Positions 38,251 through 47,931 of a stretch of DNA of 64,000 nt are shown here, piece after piece (the stretch's first letter is position 1; each line of letters opens with the position of its first letter). The notes under the pieces were generated by a model. That model saw nothing but the letters and a program-made list of their open reading frames with translations, was not told where the DNA came from and did no database searches. The DNA comes from Carpediemonas membranifera (taxonomy: Eukaryota; Fornicata): NCBI GenBank assembly GCA_019828565.1, contig JAHDYR010000066.1, positions 1-64,000 on the forward strand, read 5' to 3'. The translations under genes were made by a program, and so were the position numbers.

Positions 38251-41200
38251 CTAATCCCTGCTGAGCGCACAAAACACGTCGTGGATTGCCACAAACGCCT
38301 CCCGCTCAACGTCGTCGGCCAGCGGCACGAGTCCCAGCACCGTGTCGAGCGACCCGAATGACGGCAGATGGCTCGTGGTGGCAAGGAAGCCTCGCATCGC
38401 CTCGGCCACGGCTGCCGGGTCACGTCTGCTCATGTAAAGCTTCAGCACACACTCGACGAGCCAGCCCTCAGGGGCGGCGTGACACTGTAGGGCGAGCCGG
38501 CAGACAACGATCAGCAGCCGGGCGAGGGAGTTGTTGGAGTAGGCCAGATGGGAGGCGTCTGACACGGCCGTCTGAAGGCCAGCGATGGGGTACCCCTCGT
38601 CCGGCCCTGTCTGCAACAGATAGAGCGCGTGGATGGTCAGCTTGGCCGCAGCATCGGCGTTCTTCTCGCCCGTGACCATGTTGGTCGCCTTAAATTCCGG
38701 TACGACCTCCATCAAATGATTAAACATATCCGGGGTCAAGCGTGACCGTAGGCCGGATGCTGTGGCGATGAAGCACTCAACCGGGGCCTGGGGCAGCACA
38801 CCTGAGACTACGGCGCTGACGATCGTCTGGGCCGAGTACCCCTCTGCCAGCAGCCACTGGGCGATAGCGGCGGACACCGACACCGCCCACTCGGGCCGGG
38901 TCGGGTCGCAGGGGTGGGTGACGAGCATGAGGGCCGCCGCCCTCATCGGGTCCGTCGCCATGCCGACCTCAGACAGCACGGGCAAGTGTGAGATGAGGCC
39001 CGCCGCGATGAGGTCGGCGTCTGCCTCCGAGTTGACGGGCAGCGGCGTCTGTGTGAGCATGTGGAGGCGGGACTCGGGCTTGGCTGTGATCGAGTGGCAG
39101 AGACGCGCGATAAGAGTCCTGACGATCTCAAAGATCTCGTTGTATATCTTTCGGTCATCAGGGACACCACAGCGTGACAAGAGGCCCACCAAGAGGGTAA
39201 GCAGGGCTACCGCGGCCGAGGCGGTGCTAGGCTCAGATAATGCGGCCACCACCGGGCTCATCAGCGCCCACGCCACGGGGTCGAGCGGCTCGGTGCGGGT
39301 CTGGGTTGCGGACTCACCGAAGTCGGCCGGGAGCACCTTGTCAAGGAACACACACCGCCTATGGCCACCGCACCCGGTCCTCGGGGGGAACAGGTGGACG
39401 GTAGCGGCCAGGGAGGCCGCCGTGAGGACGGGACCGAGATCAGACCCGCCCGTGACAGAGGACACTACCAGCGAGAGGGGGTCGTCGAGGGCGCCGAGGA
39501 GCGTGTGCAGCTTGACGCCGGGCTGGCCGTGCCGGAGGAGGGATGCGACCTCGTGTGGACCATCCAGGGCGACTGCCGTGATGCAGGCGACCAGGACGCG
39601 GGCCCCGATGCCAGACAGGGACAGCACGGCCTTGAGAGCGGAGTGTGCCGACGGTGCCTTATTCTGCACCCAGGACAGCAGCATCGGGCCGATGGCGACA
39701 AGATGGGGATCCGGGAGCGCGAACTTAGTGGCCACCAGGTCGCACAGGATCTCGCAGGCCGTGGATGCTGTGGTGGCGTCGCTGTCGGCCAGCGCCTCCT
39801 GGATGCGATCGCCGAGGATGTCGGCTACGGCCGGACACGCGTGGTGGCACTGGACAGTCGCCCGAACGACTGGCAGGCACAGTCGCACGGTCAGCGCGGC
39901 GTCACACAGCGCCTGGACGGGAGCAGCCACACCGCAACGGCCGACGTCGACGAGGAGGGACGACAGCGTGGCGACGGGGACATCGGGCAGGCCGCACAGC
40001 GAGAGCACAGCCCGGGACAGGACGGGCAGGAGGCGGGGGCCCTCCATGGCCGACAGTGTGGACAGCAGGCGCATGGACGCTGGGCTCGGGTTTGTGACGA
40101 TCTCCGTGGCGCATGTGTCAGCGAGGGCTGCAAATTGAGGCGGGCAAACGCTGTGCGCGCGGATGACGGTGTCCAGGGCCGTGTACAGGCCGTCCCTGCG
40201 GCCAGCAGGGAGGTCTGCCTGAACGGCGCGGGTGATGATGTCGAACAGGTCCTTCGCGTCCGTCCTTGCAAGCCAGGACGTCGCAGCGATGCTCGTGGCG
40301 GCGCACATGGCCAGCCGGATCACAACAACGTCGAATGACCGCGACGGACGGATGGCAGACCACACATCACCAATCAAATCGCACATTTGATCGGTTGGTG
40401 GTGTTTTCTGGATGAGGCGGAGGAAGTGCACCGCCGGCACGCCCCGCCTGGCCTGGTCGACCTTGCGGCACATCTCTGGTAACGCCACTGCAGGGCATAC
40501 ACTCAGCGCATCGTTTAGCTCCGACGCGGGCCACTCAAACGACAGCACCGGGATGATGTCGGCTTGCCTGACAGGGTCGACGCCGGCCCAGTCAAGCAGA
40601 CGGTGCTCCGTGTCGGTCGGCAGGGGGTGGGCCTCGACCAGATGCCTTATCCTGCTCATGGAGAGGTCCGGGTAGGTTTGGGCGATGAGGGCGTCTACGT
40701 ACTCAGCCACTGTTGCGGCTGGCAGGAGGGAGGCGGGGCAATACTCGAGCAGCTGGAACCGTGTGGCTTGACTACAGGACTGCATGGCCTCGACAGTTGT
40801 CCCGTCCATCAGCACGGAGAGGTCGGTCGACGCCAAGGCACCCAGGCCAGTGTCAAGGGCCGAGATGAGCTGCGCGCGGGCCTCGGGAATGAGATAGTCC
40901 GGCACACCCAACTCGAGGATGACACGGAGCCCATCGGTGCAGGGGCTGGCCGTAAAGAGGTCGTATACACCCTTGGGGTCACACGACGTCATGTCCTGGG
41001 CCCAGATCTCTGCAGGGTCGGCCTGGGCGATGAGGCCAAGCAGCATTGCTGTGTGAGGTGCCTTCATGAGGATTGCAGCCGCCGCGGTTGCCGGAGTGGG
41101 CTCCGTGGCGACAGCGAGGGCGACAATGTCCTCCTCGGATGAGCAGAGCGCTCTGAAAACAACACGTTCAGCACCTGGAATAGCGTTGATACTCTCAGGG

Positions 41201-41535
41201 AAGGCGGAGATGACGTAGAGCAGTCCATCGACACGGCATATGGTCTTTTGAATGATGGCCTGGGTCTGCTTGTAGCTTTCGACAAGGGGAATTGCTACAT
41301 GCTCAGGAAGGCTGTGGTCCTGAATATATGCGGCTATCTTCAGCGGAGTCTTCTCCTTGATGGTGAGACTCGCCCAGAGGGGCACGATCAGCGGGACATT
41401 GGTCATATCCGGAGCACCGTCCCTGATGGCCGTGAAAAACGTCATGGTTCGGGTAATCATATCATCCATCTCTTCATTTGTCTTCTCAGCCAATGATAAG
41501 AGGCATTCCTCAAGCCACGAGCCGTCCGACGTCAT
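38251..41535 (-). CDS. Large alpha-helical repeat protein, function unknown
   Basis: The protein has 1094 residues and is rich in Ala, Leu and Val, with amphipathic helix pairs throughout, suggesting an ARM/HEAT-like solenoid. No transmembrane segment, catalytic motif or named domain was recognised. Codon usage matches its neighbours, so it is a real host gene. It shares an upstream region of about 135 bp with divergent CCDC93. It could be a divergent trafficking or ciliary scaffold, but nothing in the sequence decides this. Confidence 0.8.
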   Translation of the reverse strand: MTSDGSWLEECLLSLAEKTNEEMDDMITRTMTFFTAIRDGAPDMTNVPLIVPLWASLTIKEKTPLKIAAYIQDHSLPEHVAIPLVESYKQTQAIIQKTICRVDGLLYVISAFPESINAIPGAERVVFRALCSSEEDIVALAVATEPTPATAAAAILMKAPHTAMLLGLIAQADPAEIWAQDMTSCDPKGVYDLFTASPCTDGLRVILELGVPDYLIPEARAQLISALDTGLGALASTDLSVLMDGTTVEAMQSCSQATRFQLLEYCPASLLPAATVAEYVDALIAQTYPDLSMSRIRHLVEAHPLPTDTEHRLLDWAGVDPVRQADIIPVLSFEWPASELNDALSVCPAVALPEMCRKVDQARRGVPAVHFLRLIQKTPPTDQMCDLIGDVWSAIRPSRSFDVVVIRLAMCAATSIAATSWLARTDAKDLFDIITRAVQADLPAGRRDGLYTALDTVIRAHSVCPPQFAALADTCATEIVTNPSPASMRLLSTLSAMEGPRLLPVLSRAVLSLCGLPDVPVATLSSLLVDVGRCGVAAPVQALCDAALTVRLCLPVVRATVQCHHACPAVADILGDRIQEALADSDATTASTACEILCDLVATKFALPDPHLVAIGPMLLSWVQNKAPSAHSALKAVLSLSGIGARVLVACITAVALDGPHEVASLLRHGQPGVKLHTLLGALDDPLSLVVSSVTGGSDLGPVLTAASLAATVHLFPPRTGCGGHRRCVFLDKVLPADFGESATQTRTEPLDPVAWALMSPVVAALSEPSTASAAVALLTLLVGLLSRCGVPDDRKIYNEIFEIVRTLIARLCHSITAKPESRLHMLTQTPLPVNSEADADLIAAGLISHLPVLSEVGMATDPMRAAALMLVTHPCDPTRPEWAVSVSAAIAQWLLAEGYSAQTIVSAVVSGVLPQAPVECFIATASGLRSRLTPDMFNHLMEVVPEFKATNMVTGEKNADAAAKLTIHALYLLQTGPDEGYPIAGLQTAVSDASHLAYSNNSLARLLIVVCRLALQCHAAPEGWLVECVLKLYMSRRDPAAVAEAMRGFLATTSHLPSFGSLDTVLGLVPLADDVEREAFVAIHDVFCALSRD

Positions 41536-41669
41536 TTGGTGATCGACTCCAAAGGGTCATCAAAAGCCATCGTGGACGCGGCCTCGCCCAGTCGTGCTTG
41601 CCGCTGAGCACCACTGGCCCCAGTCAACGCCGGTCACAGAAAACGCAGGCTATGGCCAGACATTGAATC

Positions 41670-43178
41670 ATGGCGACGCTGGACCCCCGGTTTGTCGAAA
41701 TACGCCAAATCCTGCAAGATGCAGGCTATCATCGCGCTAGAATCACAAGCATTGAACCATTCGACCTCATGATCGGCGGTCTCGCCTGGTGCGTTACGAT
41801 GTGCAACGCCAGCGTCGAAGGCGACATCGATCTCGTATTTCACGAGGGCCTCGATCATCTTACCATTGGCCAGAAGATCAAGACTGCTGAGCGCATCATC
41901 TGGGCCATAGCGTCCATGCGTTGCCCCCATCCCCTCCAAGCCCATCAGATCAAGGGCCACGACTACCAGCCCATCAAGGCAGTCGTCCAGTGGCTCGTCA
42001 AGGAGGTCCGTGAGGTCCAGCAAGCGCTTGGCGACATCAACACACGCTACACGGTGCTCTCGTTCGACCAGTCGTTCAAGCCCTTCGAGGACGAGATCTC
42101 CGCCAAGGAAGCCGAGCTCTCCAGACGCAGGGAGGCGTCTCAGCAGCGCAGGGTGACCAAGGTCTCCCGCACAGCCCTGGGCGAGCTCGTAACTGCCCAG
42201 GCCGCCGACATCCTCGAGGCCCGCCGCCAGTACACCGTCAAGGCGGAGGAGCAGGCCGAGGTCGCCCAGGCACTCTATTCTAAGCGGAACAGGGAGGTCT
42301 GTGCCCAGCTGGCCGAGGACGTCAAGGCCCTCGAGGTGGTCGTCGCAGACTTAGAGACGAAGGTCGCGACCGAGAAGGAGGATCTCAAGGCGACGAGGGA
42401 TGAGGTCATCGCCAAGAAGAAGGAGGCCAAAATCTCGGCCAAGAAGATGGCCAGGTCTCTCGAGGCCCTCGCATCGGACGGTGACTCCAAAGTTCGTGCA
42501 GTTTATGACAGACTCTGCAAGATCGACTCAATCCGAACGGACGCCGAGGAGCTCAGGCCCAAGATCGAGGAGGAGGGCCGCAGACTCGAGGAGCGTCTGG
42601 CTGAGGCTCAGGCCGAGCTGGAGGCCTTCGGGGAGGAGGACTCGCCCTTGATGAGGGCCAGGGCGGCCCTGAAGAAGGAGGAGAAGCGCGTCCAGGCCGT
42701 CAGCGACGCACTAGAGCAGCTCTCGTCCTCCTCCGAGGACACACACGGCCAGCCCACTGGTGCCGAGCTCGGCGTCTTCCACCGCCGCATCGCTACGCTG
42801 TTCGAGGAGATCGGCATCCACATGGAGGCGAGCAAGGAGGTATACGGCCGGTGCAACACCCTGACAGACCTCACCGAGCACGTGACCAAGGAGGACAAGC
42901 TGATGCAGTCGATCCTCGCGCGGTACAAGGGCGCCGCCAAGAGCAGCAAGAAGCGTGACGCCTTCATCACAGAGCTGACCAGCATCGCCAACACTGTGGA
43001 CGCCTCCGTGGCCAAGGCTGAGGCTCGTATGGCCACTAAGACGGCCGCGCTGACCAGGGCTGAAGGTGCGCTGAACGCGGCCCTCGACACGCTGAGGATG
43101 TACAGCAGGTTGGTGGAACAGCTCAGGCGGGACGGCGACAAGAACATAGCCCTTCTGGAAGCGCTGGGTGAACAATAA
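41670..43178 (+). CDS. CCDC93: CCDC93, subunit of the CCC/Commander complex
   Basis: The protein has 502 residues. The N-terminal calponin-homology-like NN domain carries the family signatures GYHRARITSIEPFDLMIGG, WCVTMCNASV, TIGQKIKTAERI and MRCPHPLQAHQIKGHDYQPI-KAVVQWLVKEV. Long coiled coils follow from about residue 140. CCDC93 pairs with CCDC22 and COMMD proteins and with the retriever complex, which includes VPS29, to recycle endosomal cargo. VPS29 is encoded 9 kb away in this window. The C-terminus (RLVEQLRRDGDKNIALLEAL) is also family-like. Confidence 0.92.
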   Translation: MATLDPRFVEIRQILQDAGYHRARITSIEPFDLMIGGLAWCVTMCNASVEGDIDLVFHEGLDHLTIGQKIKTAERIIWAIASMRCPHPLQAHQIKGHDYQPIKAVVQWLVKEVREVQQALGDINTRYTVLSFDQSFKPFEDEISAKEAELSRRREASQQRRVTKVSRTALGELVTAQAADILEARRQYTVKAEEQAEVAQALYSKRNREVCAQLAEDVKALEVVVADLETKVATEKEDLKATRDEVIAKKKEAKISAKKMARSLEALASDGDSKVRAVYDRLCKIDSIRTDAEELRPKIEEEGRRLEERLAEAQAELEAFGEEDSPLMRARAALKKEEKRVQAVSDALEQLSSSSEDTHGQPTGAELGVFHRRIATLFEEIGIHMEASKEVYGRCNTLTDLTEHVTKEDKLMQSILARYKGAAKSSKKRDAFITELTSIANTVDASVAKAEARMATKTAALTRAEGALNAALDTLRMYSRLVEQLRRDGDKNIALLEALGEQ

Positions 43179-43366
43179 ATAGTCATGTTGTTTTTTATTA
43201 TTTCGGTGTGGGCGCTGGGTGCGGGTGCCGGCACCCAGGATCGCACCAACCCAGGGCGGTCGGGGAAAAGGGGCTGGTTGGTGATAGATACAGAGTATTT
43301 AGACCTCCATTCGGACTCTCTGCCCTCGTAGGCGCCTCATCGCCTGGGTTCGTACTGTGTGAAATA

Positions 43367-43383
43367 TTGCCAGTTTTGACACA
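43367..43383 (-). promoter_or_regulatory. 17-bp start-proximal motif, reverse orientation
   Basis: On the minus strand it reads TGTGTCAAAACTGGCAA, identical to 37544-37560. It lies 44 bases upstream of the ATG at 43428. Confidence 0.5.
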
Positions 43384-43427
43384 AATACCCCTGAAGCCGA
43401 TACAGCTCAACAAGAGTGCCATATACA

Positions 43428-43781
43428 ATGCTTATCGGATTAGCGTTCATACTTATCGTATTCCTACTCAATGTCACATCGTTTATCATTTGGACAATTG
43501 ATGCCGTCCAAGCAAAGAAGAAGGAGTGGAGAAAGGGCCCATTCAGACTCGGAAACAAGTTCCTGCTCGTTTGCTCTCCAATAGCACCATGGGGCGCCAT
43601 TCTTGGTCAGTGGATCTTGCAGCACAAGATCAAGAACATCTTCTATCTCATCTTTGTGCCCGTCTGCCTTGCGGTCCATGTCATTACGTTCATTTCCATG
43701 ATTCTCCTCTTGAACCACTGGAACGTGCTGTTCGAGGTCATTCACGTGATGTTCTTCAGCTTGACCGGGCTCCCCATCTGA
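43428..43781 (+). CDS. DUF1294-family small membrane protein
   Basis: The protein has 117 residues with three or four membrane helices. Between helices one and two it carries the DUF1294 pattern: a basic segment (QAKKKEWRKGPFRLGNK), then a Gly/Trp-containing helix (PWGAILGQWILQHKIKN) in which the HK pair is typical. The family is mainly bacterial and its function is unknown. I use 43428, the first ATG; an upstream GTG at 43416 is in frame. The 17-bp motif shared with RTF2 and the TBC gene supports a real host transcription unit. Confidence 0.65.
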   Translation: MLIGLAFILIVFLLNVTSFIIWTIDAVQAKKKEWRKGPFRLGNKFLLVCSPIAPWGAILGQWILQHKIKNIFYLIFVPVCLAVHVITFISMILLLNHWNVLFEVIHVMFFSLTGLPI

Positions 43782-43942
43782 GCGCCGTTCGCGGCAGTCA
43801 GGGCAGCGAGACAATATTATCAGTAAAGATCCCGACGTGATGCTGCAGGTATTTAGCAAGTAGAACGCTGCTGTGCTGTGCTGCCACCAATAGGTTTTGC
43901 CGGATTTGACCAGAGGCCAATCCCGTCTTACCATCGGCCATC

Positions 43943-44521
43943 ATGAGCAGCCGTGAGAGGAGAAGCTCGGGCAACCGCAGGCAGGGAAGCAAAAAGCGGA
44001 AGGCGGAAGCGTTTCGACAAGGACTGGAAGGCGTGTCGTCTGTGGTGACGGCGATGACTGAACAGACGCTCTCAGACCAGTATGCGGCAGAACAAGCGAA
44101 GAAACGGGCACGTGAAGAGCCCTTGCCACAGAAGTTCGACGCCGAAGTCGGAAGCATAGGCCAGTGGAGCCAGCACGACCCCTCCGCCGAGAAGGGCCGC
44201 AAGCCCCGCGCTCGCACCGCCCCTTCCGCACCCTCGCTTCACCTTACAGCGGCAGACACGACAAGTCTAGCGAGAGACGGTGTTGCTGCGACGTTGCAGT
44301 ATCTACGGGAGACAGACCAGCTCGAGTCGGAGAAGCCCAGGGCCTCCAGCTCATTCGGGTATCTGTCACTGAAGAGAACGGACGAGCTGGGCAAGACCAT
44401 GTCTGCCAAGGAGCTGTACAAGCGTCTGAGCCGCAAGATGCACGGGCACCAGCCTGGCCTGGCCCGGCAGGAGAGGACGCTGCGGGCCTACGTCGACGAG
44501 AAGAAGGCGGAAGCTGAGTGA
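43943..44521 (+). CDS. SART1/Snu66-like tri-snRNP protein, very short
   Basis: The protein has 192 residues. The C-terminal 60 residues match the end of the SART1/Snu66 family: LKRTDELGKTMSAKELYKRL, then SRKMHGHQPGLARQERTLR. A preceding helix (GVAATLQYLRETDQL) corresponds to the GLAAALxLxxxKG helix of SART1. Snu66 is a U4/U6.U5 tri-snRNP component. Homologues are usually 500-800 residues, so most of the N-terminal region is missing and replaced by a basic stretch. The start at 43943 follows a TTTGACC-containing sequence similar to that before other genes here. Confidence 0.7.
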   Translation: MSSRERRSSGNRRQGSKKRKAEAFRQGLEGVSSVVTAMTEQTLSDQYAAEQAKKRAREEPLPQKFDAEVGSIGQWSQHDPSAEKGRKPRARTAPSAPSLHLTAADTTSLARDGVAATLQYLRETDQLESEKPRASSSFGYLSLKRTDELGKTMSAKELYKRLSRKMHGHQPGLARQERTLRAYVDEKKAEAE

Positions 44522-44695
44522 GTGGGTGCGGACGGTGGATTTGACGCTCATGTAGTACTGTGCACATGCACGGAGCGGCAGTGGCCGGGCACGCAGGATA
44601 AGCTCACATCGACACGACTGGAGACGATGGAGAAGACACTTTAGAAACGGCGCCCAGACGTTTGTGCTAGTCTAATGCATTTTACTCAGATTGCA

Positions 44696-45178
44696 ATGTC
44701 TTCATTCTCATTTCTCTTCGCAGAGATGCTGAATTGCTTCCACAGCAGAGCTTCAAGCTCTGATGAGCTCGAGGGACGTCTTCAGGCAGCTGGAGAACGC
44801 CTTGGCCTCAAGGTCCTGGAGCTCGTGACATACCGTGAGAAGGCCAACAGGAAAAATACCCTTGAGTCGTTTCTGTCGTTCATCTCGAACAATGTGTGGC
44901 GCATGCTCTTCGGTCGGCCTGCAGACGGCCTGCAGCGCATCCCCGCGGACAACTCGTGTTTGTACCCACCCCCGGCTGTCTCACCCAGACATGATTCTCG
45001 AGTCTGCCTATCACCAACAGATACATCGAGGCGGGCCAGCTCAACCCGGCGACGTTCATTACTGGCATCATCGTTGGAATGCTCCGTGCGGCAGGGTTTG
45101 ACAACCCGGTGGAGACCCATGTATGGAAGAAGGACGAGAGCACAAACGAGACAACAAATGTCTACCTTGTCAAGTAAG
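44696..45178 (+). CDS. TRAPPC5: TRAPP complex subunit 5 (Trs31), candidate intron and frame disruption
   Basis: TRAPP is a tethering and Rab-GEF complex of the early secretory pathway. The first frame gives SSFSFLFAEMLNCFHSR, LKVLELVTYREK and VWRMLFGRPADGLQRIPADNS, clear TRAPPC5 landmarks. The C-terminal half (LPITNRYIEAGQLNPATF, ITGIIVGMLRAAGF, ETHVWKK) lies in another frame from 45004 to the stop at 45178. A GTTTGT...TCACCCAG segment (44958-44988, 31 nt) looks like an intron. Removing it yields the expected Y-M-I-L-E strand, but leaves a single extra base at about 45003. Alternatively, a 47-nt intron (44956-45002, ending CTCGAG) restores the frame and loses that strand. A sequence error is also possible. 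An in-frame ATG at 44675 would add seven residues. Confidence 0.8.
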
Positions 45179-45490
45179 ATCTCACGCGAATGTATAGATA
45201 AATCTAGGGCACGTTGGGGCGTCTTCTGGGGACAAGTCTGAGGGTCGAGGAATGAACTCGTCAATTCGTGAAAAAGGAAAAGTTGTTGTCCAGCAGACTC
45301 TCCTAAAAACCACCCCTCAGCCCGCTCCCCCCGTTCTAAGCGCACATACCCCCCCGCCTTGGTTGCCGGTGCGTGGACGCGCGTTTTGCTTGAATAAAAT
45401 GGGCTGAGTGAAAAAAAAAACTAGCTCGAGAAGGTTGACGATTTCCCGTACGTTCGCCGCGCCTTTCGCGGTCTGGATGCTGTTACATAG

Positions 45491-45805
45491 ATGAAGAACC
45501 TCGCTGCTTACATGCTCTGCGTCCTCGGTGGCAACACCGCTCCCTCCGCTCAGGACATGACTTCCGTCCTTTCCTCCGTCGGTGTTGACGCTGACTCCGC
45601 CCAGTGCGACCTCATCATGTCCGAGCTCGCTGGCAAGAACCTCGAAGAGGTCATCGCCGCTGGCGCTGAGAAGCTCGCCACCGTCCCCACTGGTGGTGCC
45701 GCTCCCGCTGCCGCTGGTGCCGCCGCCGCCACTGAGGAGGCTGCCGAGGAGCCTGCTGAGGAGTCCGAGTCTGACTCCGACATGGGCTTCGACCTTTTCG
45801 GCTAA
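45491..45805 (+). CDS. 60S acidic ribosomal protein P2
   Basis: The 104-residue protein begins [15 protein letters not shown], has the helical dimerisation domain, an Ala/Glu hinge, and ends [12 protein letters not shown]. That is the universal P-protein tail that recruits translation factors to the ribosomal stalk. It is P2 and not P1, by the N-terminus. Codon bias is very strong, as expected for a highly expressed gene. The upstream 250 bp include a short A-run around 45413 and no other gene. Confidence 0.97.
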   Translation: MKNLAAYMLCVLGGNTAPSAQDMTSVLSSVGVDADSAQCDLIMSELAGKNLEEVIAAGAEKLATVPTGGAAPAAAGAAAATEEAAEEPAEESESDSDMGFDLFG

Positions 45806-46017
45806 TTGGGTCAGCCAGCCGGTTTCTCCAAAAGGACAGGTTAAAAGACTTCATGGTCTTCGGTGAACGTTGTGTTCTGTTGCGTTCCTTGTTCTCGCGG
45901 TAATGAAACGGTGCTCCAACTATGCCGACATTCGTACCACAGCCTCGACCCTCCAGCCCCACTAACCCCGCCTCGTCACCACTATGCATAAGCGCGCTAT
46001 TTAATAAAAACAACCTC

Positions 46018-47931
46018 TCAGGACTCCATCAAGTCCGCCAGCCCGCCTCCGTGCATCTCCAGCATCATCATCTTGCGGGCATTGGGGATGTCGGCCTGCC
46101 GGAACCACAGCGGGTGTCCAAGGACGACACACCGGATGAAGAGCGACGCGAACACGCCGCAGTCCACGCCGTTGTGCTGGGCGGGGTACTCGGCGAGCAC
46201 TGCCAGCTTGTCCGAGCGGGGTAGTGTGGACCACAGCCCGAGAAGCGTCTCCGTAAACTCGTCGGCCTCGCCGCCGGACTCGCTCTCGAGGTCAGAGTCG
46301 ATGTCCGTGATCTCGGGCGTGTGGACGTTTTCGTCGTCGCTGGTGTCCGGGGCGATCGACAGCGCCAGGCCGGGCCGCAGGAAGGCGGGGTGCACCTTGC
46401 CGCCCATCGGACGGAAGTGCGGCTCCGAGGAGGCGTCGGACTCGTCCTCATCCTCATCGTCCGAGTCGATCTCCTGGGCGTTCTCGTCGTCCTCACCGAA
46501 CCCATCCTCATCGCCGTCCACGGCCACGAGCTGCTCGTTCTCTTCATCCACCTCGTCATCATCGTCATACGAACCATATGCCGCATACGACGGGCCCAGC
46601 ATCGGCATGCGCGGGTAGAGGCTGCCGTACCCAGACACCGCGGGCACCGGGGCGGGGGCTGACACAGGTTCCTGGTAGGGCTCTGACTCCACGCCTGGGT
46701 CAGAGTCAAGGTCGATGCAGTCGCTAGAGTCGATGTCGATGGACTGAGCTGCGGGGGCGGGGGCGGGCTCGGGCTCCGCGGCGTCCACAGCGGCCAGACG
46801 GTCCAGCTCATACAGCCGGACGGCGTCGGTCAGGGGGTAGACGCGGCCGCCGTTGATGGCAACCCACTCATCGCCGCTGAAGAGGCTCGTCGGGTCGGGA
46901 TGCCCAAGGCGATGGGCCTCGGCCAGCATGAAGCGGATAGTGTTCCTGATGACGCTGTCCTGGCGGCCAGAGAACGAGTCGTAGTAGATGACGGCCTTGA
47001 GGTCGAAGAGGACGGCGGCACCCGTCCAGTGCGTGTTGTGGTGGTTCACGGGGAAGGCGAACGTGTCCAGCTCGTACGGTACGATGCCCGCACGGCCTGT
47101 CCAGCGGCGGACAGCGTCGTAGTCGAAGCCTCTGGGGGGGTCGAGCCTTGTGTAGAAGAACGACGTCATGACATGAACCTTACGGCCCGTGCGGCCGGCA
47201 CACTCAGTCACGAACAGCGAGTAGGTGTTGATGACCTCGTCGGTGAGCCAGTCCCGGCTGATCAGGGGGTCGAACTCGCTCCTCCGCACGGCCCGGCCGC
47301 TGGGGGTGATCACGGTGTCGTCCAGACCATACGTGTTGACAACGTCGGTGTAACGGTCGGCCGCGTGCTCGACATACTCGATCGCATTGGCCCGGAAGAT
47401 CGTCATGAGGCGCCGCACGGCGTCCTTGCCGCGGAGGAGGGTCTGCGAGTACTTGGCCATCAGAGGGTCGTCCTCGGGGAGTAGCCAAGGCGTCGCAGGA
47501 GGCATTGAGCCGGGTGTGGCATACGATCTAGGGGCTCGGCGCTTGGCTGAGGTCGGCTCGGCGTCGGGAGCTGCTGAGCGCGGGACAGGACGCTCGAACG
47601 TGGTCTTTGGTGGATTTGCGGCAGCCATCGGTGGATATTGAGACTGTGGGACGAATTGGGGCATCATAAAGGCCTGGGGAGAGAGCTGATAGGGCACGAA
47701 AACCTGGGGATACTGGGGTTGCGGTGGTGCGCGGCGACGATGCTTCCGGTGATGTTTCTTGATCGCTGAGTGCTTTCTATGCTTATGATGAGGCTTGGAG
47801 CTTGCTGGTAAGATGAATAGGGCAAGCTTCCTCCGAAACCTTCTCAGCACCATCGTTGCGCAGAATAGCAAATGACTCGACGATCCAGCCGCATCGTTCA
47901 GCCTCGAGTCAGTGGCATTCGTGCACGGCAT
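46018..47931 (-). CDS. Ulp1/SENP-like C48 cysteine protease with large acidic insertion
   Basis: These proteases process SUMO or related modifiers. The 637-residue protein has a basic, low-complexity N-terminus (about 1-120) and then the C48 fold. The triad is His301 (NTHW), Asp318 (YYDSF) and Cys591 (NGVDCGVFA), with the oxyanion Gln in PAQHNG. His-to-Asp spacing is normal (17), but Asp-to-Cys is 273 residues against roughly 50 in Ulp1. The insert of about 220 residues is Asp/Glu/Ser/Pro-rich and has short potential SUMO-interaction-like acidic stretches (IDIDSSDCIDLDSD). Insertions in the catalytic domain are known in SENP6/7. A second possible start is Met27 (MVLRRFRRK). Confidence 0.85.
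   Translation of the reverse strand: MPCTNATDSRLNDAAGSSSHLLFCATMVLRRFRRKLALFILPASSKPHHKHRKHSAIKKHHRKHRRRAPPQPQYPQVFVPYQLSPQAFMMPQFVPQSQYPPMAAANPPKTTFERPVPRSAAPDAEPTSAKRRAPRSYATPGSMPPATPWLLPEDDPLMAKYSQTLLRGKDAVRRLMTIFRANAIEYVEHAADRYTDVVNTYGLDDTVITPSGRAVRRSEFDPLISRDWLTDEVINTYSLFVTECAGRTGRKVHVMTSFFYTRLDPPRGFDYDAVRRWTGRAGIVPYELDTFAFPVNHHNTHWTGAAVLFDLKAVIYYDSFSGRQDSVIRNTIRFMLAEAHRLGHPDPTSLFSGDEWVAINGGRVYPLTDAVRLYELDRLAAVDAAEPEPAPAPAAQSIDIDSSDCIDLDSDPGVESEPYQEPVSAPAPVPAVSGYGSLYPRMPMLGPSYAAYGSYDDDDEVDEENEQLVAVDGDEDGFGEDDENAQEIDSDDEDEDESDASSEPHFRPMGGKVHPAFLRPGLALSIAPDTSDDENVHTPEITDIDSDLESESGGEADEFTETLLGLWSTLPRSDKLAVLAEYPAQHNGVDCGVFASLFIRCVVLGHPLWFRQADIPNARKMMMLEMHGGGLADLMES

Noticed and set aside
42493-42508. 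Extra copy of the GTGCAGTTTATG motif
   Set aside because: It lies inside the CCDC93 coding region and matches only the first half; best explained as chance.
44641-44689. A 30-nt intron (GTTTGT...TTACTCAG) before the TRAPPC5 start
   Set aside because: The splice sites look good, but the only upstream ATG runs into a stop in its frame, so no coding first exon is available.
45411-45421. A-run upstream of P2 as a retroposed poly(A) tail
   Set aside because: It is short, there is no duplicated gene body or target-site duplication, and it sits in the promoter region of P2.
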